Shown here one piece after another: positions 33,292 through 40,928 of a stretch of DNA of 64,000 nt. The translations under genes were made by a program, and so were the position numbers. Positions within the stretch are counted from its first letter, which is position 1. Every line of letters begins with the position of its first letter. The notes below the pieces were generated by a model, which saw only the letters and a list, made by a program, of their open reading frames with translations, made no database searches and was not told the origin of the DNA. Source of the DNA: an uncultured Collinsella sp. (GTDB lineage Bacteria > Actinomycetota > Coriobacteriia > Coriobacteriales > Coriobacteriaceae); the NCBI GenBank assembly GCA_959028445.1, contig CAUFRY010000004.1, forward strand, positions 23,687 through 87,686. The letters run 5' to 3'.

Positions 33292-34704
33292 ATGGGGACC
33301 AAATCCCAGAAGAAAACTCAATCATCATCGAAGACCTCGACGTTTCTTACCGTGATGTATGTCGCCGCCTTTGTCGCCGCGTTTAACGAGAACATCATTA
33401 ACGTGGCGCTGCACGATATTATGGCGGCGTTTTCGGTGAGTGCGACCACGGCACAATGGCTCGTTTCGGGCTACATGATCGTGACGTCGATTTTCACGGC
33501 CATCATGGCCTTCCTGTCCGGCCGCTTCTCGACCCGCAAGCTGCTGTTCTTTGCATGCGGCTGCATGGTTGTCGGCGAGATCCTGTGCCTGCTGGCGCCG
33601 TCGTTTGCCGTGCTGCTGCCGAGCCGTATCCTGCAGGCTGCGGGCTCGGGTATCTTGTTCCCGCTTATGATGAACGTGGTGCTGTCTTGCGCCCCGCGCG
33701 AGAAGCTCGGCCTGTATTTGAGCCTGGGCGGTGCTTGCATCACGTTGGGACCGGCGTTTGGTCCTGTGATTAGTGGCCTTATGTGCACCCTGTTTGGTTG
33801 GAGGGCTGTGTTTATCGTCCCGCTGGTGGGCGGTATCGTGGTTGCCGTCGTGGGTGCAAAACTCGTGCAAAACGTCGGCGAGCGCCTGGATGTTTCGCTC
33901 GATATCCTCTCGGTTATTTTGCTTGCTACCGACATCACGGCGTTCGTGTACTCCGTTGGTGAGTTCTCCGCCAATGTGACGACTGGTGTCGTGGCGCTTG
34001 CTGTCGCCTTTGTGTTGCTTGGCTTGTTCGCCGTTCGTCAGCTTAAGCTCGAGCACCCGGTACTCAACGTGCGCCCCATGGCGAGCATTCGCTTTTGGCC
34101 GGCATGTCTGCTCGTGGTCGTGTCGATGATGACGACGTTTTCGATGAGCGTTTTGCTACCGCTGTATTTTGAGGGCGCGTACGGCATGACGGCGCTTGCC
34201 GCAGGCCTGTTCATTTTGCCGGCAATTGCTTTTAACGCGGTGACCTCGATTGCGGGCGGACGCGTGATGGACGCCCATGGTGCATGGCCGCTGCTGCCGA
34301 TTGGATTTGCCCTGATCGCCGTTGGCCAGATTGCCATCTCGATGACAGCTGCAAGCATAAACATCGGTATTGTCGTGGCGCTGACCGTTGTCGTGTATGC
34401 CGGAGTTGGCCTGGTGCTGAGCCCCTCGCAGACGGCTGGCCTTGAGACACTGCCCGCCGCCGAGCATCCTCATGGAACGGCGCTACTCAATACGTGGAAC
34501 ATGATTGCCGCGTCGTTTGGTCCGTCGCTGTTTATCGGCCTGCTTTCGAGTTCTGCGGCGGCTGCCGGCGCTGCGGGCACGGCAGCCGGTGTTGCCCAGG
34601 CGATTGGTTTTGCCGCCGCCGTGCGCGTGGCGGCCATTATTGCCGTAGTCGGATTTGTGGTGTCGGTTGCGTACGCTCGCCGCGAGTCGCACATGTCGCA
34701 TTAA
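33292..34704 (+). CDS. MFS transporter, DHA2-like 14-helix drug exporter
   Basis: A 470-residue membrane protein with about 14 hydrophobic segments. Motif A-like ARFSTRK-type loop (SGRFSTRKLLF), the FNENIINVALHDI first helix and GGACITLGPAFGPVISG motif C are typical of proton-driven multidrug exporters of the EmrB/QacA group. GAGGAAGGAA precedes the ATG. No regulator is adjacent on its own transcript, so its inducer and substrate are unknown. Confidence 0.88.
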   Translation: MGTKSQKKTQSSSKTSTFLTVMYVAAFVAAFNENIINVALHDIMAAFSVSATTAQWLVSGYMIVTSIFTAIMAFLSGRFSTRKLLFFACGCMVVGEILCLLAPSFAVLLPSRILQAAGSGILFPLMMNVVLSCAPREKLGLYLSLGGACITLGPAFGPVISGLMCTLFGWRAVFIVPLVGGIVVAVVGAKLVQNVGERLDVSLDILSVILLATDITAFVYSVGEFSANVTTGVVALAVAFVLLGLFAVRQLKLEHPVLNVRPMASIRFWPACLLVVVSMMTTFSMSVLLPLYFEGAYGMTALAAGLFILPAIAFNAVTSIAGGRVMDAHGAWPLLPIGFALIAVGQIAISMTAASINIGIVVALTVVVYAGVGLVLSPSQTAGLETLPAAEHPHGTALLNTWNMIAASFGPSLFIGLLSSSAAAAGAAGTAAGVAQAIGFAAAVRVAAIIAVVGFVVSVAYARRESHMSH

Positions 34705-34854
34705 TGTGTGCACATAGATTCTGCAGCTAGATTGGCGGACGACACCATAAACTAATGGACGTTTTGCCGAGAGGCATGATTAATAAGCGCAAAGAGTGCG
34801 CGACGGGCCCCGCGAATGGGGCGATGATGCCCGAGAGGGCCAAGAAGGAGTCTC

Positions 34855-35766
34855 ATGTCTGAGAACGAAGAGATCATGAACGAGACCGAGAACGAGACCA
34901 TGGCTGCCGAGGTTGAGGCAGTCGAGACCGTGGAGACCGAAGCTGCCGAGGTTGAGGCTGCTGACGAGGTTTCCGCCGAGGAGGAGGCCGAGGTTGTCGA
35001 GGCCGCCGCTGATTACGATGACGAAGAGCTGATGGACAAGATGCAGAAGGCCGCCCGCCTGCTGCGCAGCCGTCGCTTTGCTATTTCCAAGGAGGAGGAG
35101 GCCAAGGCCGAGCGCATGGCGAACATCGAGCGCGCCATCAAGCTCCTTGACCTCAAGCCCAAGATGGAGCAGAAGGAGATGTCCGATCTGCTGGGCATGC
35201 GCCTTCGTGAGCTCGATGGCCTGATGGCCGAGGCTGAGGCTGCCGACCTGGTCGGTCGCATCGACGATGCCGAGGGCGACATGCGCAAGATCGTCGTCTT
35301 CGCTGCTGAGGATGCTGCCGAGGGCCTGACCGAGCTTGCCAACAAGAAGGAGAAGCTCCTGCCCGAGCTTTCTTACGAGGAGGCCACCGAGCTCATGGCT
35401 GCCCTCGATAAGGTTATCGCCCCGCTCGTCGCCATGGGCCTGGACGAGGACCGCGGTCCTCGCGGCGGTCGTGACGATCGTGGTGGCCGTGGCGGCGACC
35501 GTGGCGGTCGTGGCGGTTTTGGCGATCGCGGTGGCCGTGGCGGTGACCGTGGCGGTCGCGGTGGCGATCGCGGCGGCCGTGGCGGCTTTGGTGACCGTGG
35601 CGGCGACCGTGGCGGTCGCGGCGGCTTTGGCGGCAACCGTGGTGGCTATGGCGATCGCGGCGGCAACCGTGGTGGCTTCGGCGGTAACCGTGGTAACGAC
35701 CGCGGCGGTCGTGGTGGCGACCGTGGCGGCCGCAACGGCGGCGGCTTCCGCGGTAACCGTTTTTAG
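34855..35766 (+). CDS. Acidic wHTH-like protein with RGG-repeat tail
   Basis: A 303-residue cytoplasmic protein in three parts. Residues 1-60 are very acidic. Residues about 80-160 resemble a MarR-like winged helix (MSDLLGMRLRELDGLMAEAEAADLVG..., followed by DAEGDMRKIVVF, the usual D-x-R wing), shown here only in part. Residues 200-303 are almost only Gly, Arg and Asp in units such as DRGGRGG, FGDRGG and GGNRGG. Such tails bind RNA or drive condensate formation in eukaryotic proteins and in a few bacterial RNA helicases. AAGGAG lies before the ATG. I do not know a characterised family with this layout. Confidence 0.75.
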   Translation: MSENEEIMNETENETMAAEVEAVETVETEAAEVEAADEVSAEEEAEVVEAAADYDDEELMDKMQKAARLLRSRRFAISKEEEAKAERMANIERAIKLLDLKPKMEQKEMSDLLGMRLRELDGLMAEAEAADLVGRIDDAEGDMRKIVVFAAEDAAEGLTELANKKEKLLPELSYEEATELMAALDKVIAPLVAMGLDEDRGPRGGRDDRGGRGGDRGGRGGFGDRGGRGGDRGGRGGDRGGRGGFGDRGGDRGGRGGFGGNRGGYGDRGGNRGGFGGNRGNDRGGRGGDRGGRNGGGFRGNRF

Positions 35767-35768
35767 GG

Positions 35769-35795
35769 GTTACGCGGTTCTACGAACCGCGTAAC
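35769..35795 (+). repeat. Short hairpin after the RGG gene
   Basis: GTTACGCGGTTC pairs perfectly with GAACCGCGTAAC with a three-base loop. No T tract follows. Confidence 0.55.
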
Positions 35796-35838
35796 TAGTT
35801 GACGCTGCGCGCCCACCAGAGCGACAACTTGTCATTCA

Positions 35839-35879
35839 AAGAGGACGGCATGACCAGAAGGTCTATGCCGTCCTCTTTT
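35839..35879 (+). terminator. Terminator after the RGG gene
   Basis: AAGAGGACGGCAT pairs with ATGCCGTCCTCTT followed by TTC. It is enclosed by a wider pair of arms, CACCAGAGCG and CGCTCTGGCG. Confidence 0.7.
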
Positions 35880-35961
35880 CATGCCAATTTATTCGCTCTG
35901 GCGGGCGCTCGCTGTCGGTACCAAAACATCGGCGTTGCCTTGATTCAAACTTGCCAAAAGG

Positions 35962-36034
35962 TAGTCATTGGGGACGTTCTTAAATGACTAGTCGTTGGGG
36001 ACGTTCTTGTTTGACTAGTCGTTTAAGAACGTCC
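35962..36034. repeat. Tandem 27-nt units and left part of an interrupted palindrome
   Basis: Two 27-nt units (35962-35988 and 35989-36015) share TTGGGGACGTTCTT and TGAC ends. The next 19 bases (36016-36034) begin TAGTCGT and end AAGAACGTCC, the complement of the unit, which then stops at the IS110 element. The missing CCAACGACTA is found at 37448-37457 on the far side. Confidence 0.8.
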
Positions 36035-36283
36035 ATTACAGTCGAAATTGTCAGCCCGGGCCCGTCTCGGGCTACGATTGAGGCGCGCCCAGAACGGGCC
36101 GCCGACCGGGCGCCCGCGCACGGCCGAACGTCCCTGCCCCCGAGAGGGCCAGTTGGGTGCTGCCGGCGCGGGACGCGCCGCCCCCGACGGCTGATAGGAA
36201 AGTGCCGGGCAGGCGCCGCGGCTGGTAATGTGAGTGCCGAGGGGGAGGCCATCCGGTCGAACGACTACCGGAAGGATACCACC
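36035..36283 (+). ncRNA. Candidate bridge RNA region of the IS110 element
   Basis: The 249-bp GC-rich leader between element border and transposase holds several possible stems (GCCCGGGCCCGTCTCGGGC, GCGCCCGCGCACGGC). In IS110-group elements this region encodes the bridge RNA that pairs with target and donor DNA. The expectation comes from the family; the RNA boundaries and guide loops were not derived here. Confidence 0.45.
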
Positions 36284-37417
36284 GTGAAAGCGCCATCGAC
36301 CAGGCCCGCGGCCGTGCTCGGCCTAGACGTCGGCAAGTCCTCCCACTGGGCCTGCCTGATCGACCGCGACGGGGAGGTGCTGTCCAGCGCCCCCGTCCGC
36401 AACAGGGAGGCCGAGCTCGACGCGCTGTTCGCCTCCGTGCCCGCCGGCACGCTCGTCGTGGTCGACCAGTTCCGCAACATAGGGTCCCTCGCCGTGAGGC
36501 GCGCCCGCGCCGCGGGTCTGGGGGTCGCCCACCTGCCCGGCCTCGCCGCCAGCCGCGCCGCCGGGCTGTTCGCCGGCGAGGCCAAGACCGACGAGCGCGA
36601 CGCCGCGGTGATCGCGCGGACCGCCCTGGGCGTGCCGGACTCCCTGTCGGGGGTCCCGGGCCGCGGCGAGGCCCTCGAGGCCGCCCGCGCCCTCTCGTCG
36701 CAGCGCGACCACGTCGTCGCCTGCGCGACCAGGGACAAGAACCGCCTGCGCGCGGTGCTGCTCGAGTCCTGCCCGGCCCTCGAGGCCGCGGTCGACCTGT
36801 CGGACCGGCGGTGGCTGGAGCTGCTCGCCGGGTTCGGCGGGGCGTGGGGGATCGCCCGCTCCGGGGCCGAGGGCCCGCGGGCCGAGGCCGCCGGGGAGGC
36901 CGCGGCCGCCTCCACCGCGCCCCCGCCGGCGCTCGTCGAGGCCGAGAACAGGCAGGTCAGGTTCCTGGCCGCCCGGATATCGGAGGCCCTCGACGAGGCC
37001 GGGGCCCTCGAGGCCGAGACGGCGGCGCTGCTCGAGGGCGACGAGACCTACGCGTGCCTGCTCACCGTGCCCGGCATCGGCCCGAGGACCGCGGCGCAGC
37101 TCGCGGTGTCGGTCGACATCGGGAGGTTCCCGGACCACGACCACCTGGCCTCGTACTGCGGCATAGCCCCGAGGGTGAGGAGCTCCGGAACGTCGGTGAG
37201 GTCGGTCAGGGCGTCCAGGCGCGGCGACGCGAGGCTCAAGTCCCTGCTGATCTTCTCGTGCAACAGCCTGGTGAGGTCCTCGGGGCGCTACGGCGAGTAC
37301 TACCGGGCCTGCAGGGCGCGGGGCATGGGGCACGGGCGGGCGCTCAAGGCCGTCGCGAGGAAGCGGCTCAGGGCGATATACGCCGTGATGCGCGACCGGG
37401 TGCCCTACCGGGAGTAG
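36284..37417 (+). CDS. IS110-family transposase
   Basis: A 377-residue protein starting with GTG. The N-terminal RuvC-like domain has Asp15 (LGLDVGKSSH), Asp61 (VVVDQF, where many IS110 enzymes have Glu), and Asp103 and Asp106 (KTDERDAAVIA). The C-terminal domain has LLTVPGIGPRTAAQLAVSV and SYCGIAPRVRSSGTSVRS, which contains the catalytic serine. Both halves are complete, so the enzyme may be active. The extra Glu-to-Asp change is shared with a subset of actinobacterial IS110 proteins that have VVDQ. The family mobilises by RNA-guided recombination without target-site duplication. Confidence 0.92.
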   Translation: MKAPSTRPAAVLGLDVGKSSHWACLIDRDGEVLSSAPVRNREAELDALFASVPAGTLVVVDQFRNIGSLAVRRARAAGLGVAHLPGLAASRAAGLFAGEAKTDERDAAVIARTALGVPDSLSGVPGRGEALEAARALSSQRDHVVACATRDKNRLRAVLLESCPALEAAVDLSDRRWLELLAGFGGAWGIARSGAEGPRAEAAGEAAAASTAPPPALVEAENRQVRFLAARISEALDEAGALEAETAALLEGDETYACLLTVPGIGPRTAAQLAVSVDIGRFPDHDHLASYCGIAPRVRSSGTSVRSVRASRRGDARLKSLLIFSCNSLVRSSGRYGEYYRACRARGMGHGRALKAVARKRLRAIYAVMRDRVPYRE

Positions 37418-37465
37418 CCCCGACGGTTGACAAAACTATAGGAACACCCAACGACTACATAGCAT

Positions 37466-37530
37466 GAGAGTGGATAATCTCCCGGTTTCGAGCCTGCATT
37501 CAAGCTCAAAGTGGGAGATTATCCACTCTC
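37466..37530. terminator. 18-bp inverted repeat, terminator of pdxT
   Basis: GAGAGTGGATAATCTCCC and GGGAGATTATCCACTCTC are exact complements with a 29-base loop, followed by GTTTTGTTTG on the plus strand. It lies between the IS110 element and the 3' end of pdxT. It may belong to the dispersed palindromes. Confidence 0.65.
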
Positions 37531-37553
37531 GTTTTGTTTGTTGATGTCGATGC

Positions 37554-38141
37554 CTACATTTGTAGGAACAGTTCGTGGAGGCGGGTATCCTCGTCGAGTT
37601 CGGGGTGGAAGGTTACGCCGAGCTGGTTGCCCTGGCGGGCGGCGACGATGCGCCCGTCGACTTTCGCTAAGGCCTTGGCGTCGCCGTGGACCTCGACGAT
37701 GCGGGGCGCGCGGATAAACGTCAGCGGCACTTCACCGTCGATGCCGGCTACCTGCCCCTTGGTTCGAAAGCTGCCGAGCTGCCTGCCGTAGGCATTGCGC
37801 TCGACAAGTACATCCATGGTTGCCAAACGCGGCGTTCCCTTATCGTCATGGGCGGCAAGATCGTGAGCCAGCAGAATCAGGCCGGCGCAGGTGCCCAGGA
37901 CGGGCATGCCTTCAACAATGTGGGTGCGAAGCTCCTCGAGCATGTCCAACTCATCAAGCAGCTTCCCTTGAACGGTAGACTCGCCGCCGGGAAGTACCAG
38001 ACGGTCAAAGTCCTGCTTCAAATCAGCCGCCTGCCTCAGCTCAATACAACGTGCGCCCAGCTCGGATAGTCTTGCCTCGTGCTCGGCAAAAGCACCTTGG
38101 ACCGCCAGCACGGCGACCGTCTGGTCTGCATAATCGCTCAT
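37554..38141 (-). CDS. pdxT: Pyridoxal 5'-phosphate synthase glutaminase subunit
   Basis: A 195-residue class I glutaminase that hydrolyses glutamine and passes ammonia to PdxS. Seen: AVLAVQGAFAEHE, the LPGGEST loop, the nucleophile motif GTCAGLILL, and the catalytic His/Glu in VTFHPELDED. It ends the pdxS-pdxT operon; its start lies 20 bases after the pdxS stop. PdxR encoded divergently from pdxS is the likely regulator. Confidence 0.95.
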   Translation of the reverse strand: MSDYADQTVAVLAVQGAFAEHEARLSELGARCIELRQAADLKQDFDRLVLPGGESTVQGKLLDELDMLEELRTHIVEGMPVLGTCAGLILLAHDLAAHDDKGTPRLATMDVLVERNAYGRQLGSFRTKGQVAGIDGEVPLTFIRAPRIVEVHGDAKALAKVDGRIVAARQGNQLGVTFHPELDEDTRLHELFLQM

Positions 38142-38161
38142 GTGCGATCCTTTCTGCTGGA

Positions 38162-39052
38162 CTAGCGTCCGCGCTCCTCCATGATGATCTCGATCTCGTC
38201 GGCGTTGATGCCGACCATGGCCTCGCCCAGGTCCTCCGAAAGCTCGGCGATGAGCTTGGCATCGGTGAAGTTGGCGACGGCCTTGACGATGGCGGTGGCA
38301 CGCTTGGCGGGGTCGCCGCTCTTAAAGATGCCCGAGCCCACAAAGACGCCCTCGGCACCCAGCTGCATCATCAGCGCAGCGTCTGCAGGGGTTGCCACGC
38401 CGCCAGCGGCAAAGTTCACGACGGGGAGCTTGCCCGTGGCGTGGACCTCGCGTACCAGCTCGACCGGAACCTGCAGCTGTTTGGCCGCCTCAAAGAGCTC
38501 GTCGTCGCGCAGGGCAACAACGTCGCGGATTTGCTTTTGGATCTTGCGCATGTGGCGCACGGCCTGGACAACGTCGCCCGTGCCCGGCTCGCCCTTGGTG
38601 CGGATCATCGTAGCGCCCTCGGCGACGCGGCGCAGCGCCTCGCCCAGGTCGCGGGCACCGCAGACAAACGGGACGTCAAACTGCGTCTTGTCGATATGGT
38701 AGACATCGTCGGCGGGGGAGAGGACCTCGGACTCATCGATGTAGTCGATCTCGATGGCCTGCAGGACCTGGGCCTCGACGATGTGACCGATGCGGCACTT
38801 GGCCATAACAGGGATGGAGACGGCCTCCTGGATGCCCTTGATCATCTTGGGGTCGCTCATGCGCGACACGCCGCCGGCGGCGCGGATGTCGGCCGGGATG
38901 CGCTCGAGTGCCATGACGGCGCAGGCGCCTGCCTCCTCGGCGATGCGTGCCTGCTCGGGCGTGGTGACGTCCATGATGACGCCGCCCTTGAGCATCTGCG
39001 CGAGCTCGCGATTGAGTTTGACGCGATCGGCCTTGCTGGTCTGTTCTGCCAT
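38162..39052 (-). CDS. pdxS: Pyridoxal 5'-phosphate synthase lyase subunit
   Basis: A 296-residue TIM-barrel enzyme making PLP from ribose 5-phosphate, glyceraldehyde 3-phosphate and ammonia supplied by PdxT. The motifs KGGVIMDV (with the first reactive lysine), ALERIPADIRAAGGVSRMSDP, FVCGARDLGEAL, VNFAAGGVATPADAA and FVGSGIFKSGDP are highly conserved. The ATG at 39050-39052 follows AAGGGAG. With pdxT it forms the deoxyxylulose-independent vitamin B6 pathway, complete in these two genes. Confidence 0.97.
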   Translation of the reverse strand: MAEQTSKADRVKLNRELAQMLKGGVIMDVTTPEQARIAEEAGACAVMALERIPADIRAAGGVSRMSDPKMIKGIQEAVSIPVMAKCRIGHIVEAQVLQAIEIDYIDESEVLSPADDVYHIDKTQFDVPFVCGARDLGEALRRVAEGATMIRTKGEPGTGDVVQAVRHMRKIQKQIRDVVALRDDELFEAAKQLQVPVELVREVHATGKLPVVNFAAGGVATPADAALMMQLGAEGVFVGSGIFKSGDPAKRATAIVKAVANFTDAKLIAELSEDLGEAMVGINADEIEIIMEERGR

Positions 39053-39142
39053 GGTTGCTCCCTTGGTTGGCATGTGTATTGCTTGACGGAACATCCTATA
39101 GGGGAGCTGGGTATAGCGGAATAATCAGTTTTAGAGATAATA

Positions 39143-39186
39143 ATAAGGTCAGACTAATACCAGATTGAATGATGCGATAAGGTCAG
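39143..39186. promoter_or_regulatory. Direct repeats in the pdxS/pdxR divergent promoter
   Basis: ATAAGGTCAG occurs at 39143-39152 and at 39177-39186, a spacing of 34 bases start to start, or just over three helical turns. Regulators of the PdxR type bind direct repeats between pdxR and pdxST. Confidence 0.6.
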
Positions 39187-39197
39187 GTGACTAACTC

Positions 39198-40637
39198 ATG
39201 CTTGACTACAATTTGGAACAACGTGGCGAGGCATCGCTCTATGAGTATGTCTACCAGCAAATTCGAGACGATATCGTTGCCGGTCGCATTGCGGCGGGTG
39301 AGCACCTGCCCTCCAAGCGTGCCTTTGCCAGTCATCTGGGAATTAGCGTGATTACTATCGAGAATGCATATAGTCAGTTGCTTGCCGAGGGTTATATTTG
39401 CTCAAAGCCGCGTCGTGGCTACTACGCATGTGAGCTTCCCGAAGCCCCGGTTTTGGCTTTGGCTGCGGAGGGCATCGACCGAGATGCCGCCTCTGCGGGT
39501 CCCAGCGCGCATGATGTCAACGGACAGGTCGAGCGATTCGATACACTTTCTCCTTCCGCTTTGGAGGCGGCGCGGCTTTGGCAAAGCGCACTACGGGCGA
39601 CGCTGGCATCCGAAGATGAGCGCGAAATCTTTTCGCCCGCACCGGCGCAGGGCACCGCTCGGCTGCGACGCGCAATTGCTCACCATCTGCGTGGGACAAG
39701 GGGTATGAATGTCGACCCCAACAACATTGTTATCGGTGCAGGCGCCCAGCTGCTCGATACCATGTTGGTTCAGTTGCTTGGCGCTGACAAGGTGTATGCC
39801 GTTGAGGACCCGGGCTATTTGCGTCTGACGCGCATCTATCAGGCTATGGGCTGCCAAGTTCGACATATCCCGTTGGATGATGAGGGCGTGGACTTGAGCA
39901 TTCTGCAGAAAAGCGGGACCGATGTCCTTCACCTGATGCCGTCCCATCAGTATCCGACCGGCCTTGTGACGAGCATTGCGCGTCGCTATGCGCTGCTGAG
40001 CTGGGCCGCCGAGCGACCAGGTCGGTATCTCATCGAAGATGACTTTGATTGCGAGTTTCGCCTTGCCGGCAAGCCGATTCCCGCGCTCGCGTCGATCGAT
40101 GCCGCCCAGTCGGTTATCTACACCAACACGTTTTCGAAGAGCCTGTCATCGGCGTTGCGTCTAGCGTACATGGTGTTGCCCGATGAGCTAATGGAGCGGT
40201 TTAGGCGCAACCTTGGTTTCTACGCCTCGTCGGTGAGCTCTGTTGACCAGGTCGCTTTGGCGCGTTTGCTGGAATCGGGTGATTACGAGCGACATGTGAA
40301 CCGCGTGCGCGTTCGTGCTCGCGAGGCGCGTGATGGCCTGATGGCGATTGTGCGGAAGATATTTCCGGCAGGAGAAGTCTCGATCGAGCATGCAGACGCG
40401 GGCCTTTACTGCACCGTGGTTGCGGAGCGCGGAGCGGGCGGAAGCTCTTTTGTGCGGGCCCTCACGCGCTCGAGTATCCCTTTTGTCGATATCAGTGACT
40501 GTTATTGGTGTGCCGATGGCGCATCTGTCCCTGAAAACTCAAGTCAAATTCTTGTTCAGTATGACGATTTGAGTCCAAAAGCGCTAAATACCTTGGAATC
40601 GCAGCTAATGGGAGCACTCTGCAACCTAAGTGAGTAG
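39198..40637 (+). CDS. pdxR: PdxR-like MocR regulator (GntR HTH fused to aminotransferase)
   Basis: A 479-residue MocR-type regulator. Residues 1-75 form the GntR winged helix (LYEYVYQQIRDDIVAGRIAAGEHLPSKR ... shown only in part). Residues 110-470 form an aminotransferase-like fold with the PLP lysine segment TNTFSKSLSSALRLAYMVLP. In characterised PdxR proteins PLP binding controls pdxST. The gene is divergent from pdxS, supporting that function. The last three residues LSE and the stop codon are supplied by the repeat at 40626, shared with the next gene. Confidence 0.92.
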   Translation: MLDYNLEQRGEASLYEYVYQQIRDDIVAGRIAAGEHLPSKRAFASHLGISVITIENAYSQLLAEGYICSKPRRGYYACELPEAPVLALAAEGIDRDAASAGPSAHDVNGQVERFDTLSPSALEAARLWQSALRATLASEDEREIFSPAPAQGTARLRRAIAHHLRGTRGMNVDPNNIVIGAGAQLLDTMLVQLLGADKVYAVEDPGYLRLTRIYQAMGCQVRHIPLDDEGVDLSILQKSGTDVLHLMPSHQYPTGLVTSIARRYALLSWAAERPGRYLIEDDFDCEFRLAGKPIPALASIDAAQSVIYTNTFSKSLSSALRLAYMVLPDELMERFRRNLGFYASSVSSVDQVALARLLESGDYERHVNRVRVRAREARDGLMAIVRKIFPAGEVSIEHADAGLYCTVVAERGAGGSSFVRALTRSSIPFVDISDCYWCADGASVPENSSQILVQYDDLSPKALNTLESQLMGALCNLSE

Positions 40638-40746
40638 GCTTTTGGAACTTTGGCGACCAGGCAGTTTTGTAACAAGCTATCTACCTGCGGTTTTGAAAAG
40701 CAGGATGACCGGGCTGCTCGGGATGTTCAAAAAAGTCTACTCACTT
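40626..40746 (+). repeat. 121-bp flanking repeat, copy 1
   Basis: Begins CTAAGTGAGTAG, which encodes LSE-stop of pdxR, and ends GTCTACTCACTT, nearly the inverse of its start. Aligns without gaps to copy 2 at 42045 with about 98 of 121 positions identical by eye. Internal blocks TTTGGCGACCAGGC and TACCTGCGG are conserved. Confidence 0.85.
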
Positions 40747-40778
40747 GTCGCGCAAAGCTTCTGCATGAGAAAAAATGG

Positions 40779-40846
40779 GGTTTTCAACAGAACTTCGTCC
40801 AGCTCTCGGCAAGCTTTTGGCCAGTTGGGGAGGGCTGTTGAAAACC
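40779..40846. repeat. 12-bp inverted repeat upstream of the nuclease-like gene
   Basis: GGTTTTCAACAG at 40779-40790 is complementary to CTGTTGAAAACC at 40835-40846. The rest of the 40747-40922 gap has one further small hairpin (GGCGCGTTCGCGCC) and no gene. Confidence 0.6.
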
Positions 40847-40928
40847 TGGCAGTTCGTTCGGCACCATTTTTGGCGCGTTCGCGCCAATGTGTGACTGACT
40901 GGGTTGAAATTCGTGGTTTCCTGTGCGT

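Larger units (their letters stand above)
36035..37447 (+). mobile_element. IS110-type insertion sequence
   Basis: A 1.4-kb element with a much higher GC content than its surroundings. It holds a 249-bp 5' non-coding region, one DEDD-type transposase gene and a short 3' end (TTGACAAAACTATAGGAACA). The flanks rejoin into a near-perfect palindrome, which fixes the borders to within two bases; a run of Cs makes the exact base uncertain. There are no terminal inverted repeats, as expected for IS110 elements, which use a structured non-coding guide RNA and recombine at a short core. Confidence 0.85.

Noticed and set aside
35446..35766. Short repeated units that resemble a CRISPR or satellite array
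   Set aside because: They are in-frame codons for the RGG-rich tail of a protein; spacing is irregular and there are no unique spacers.
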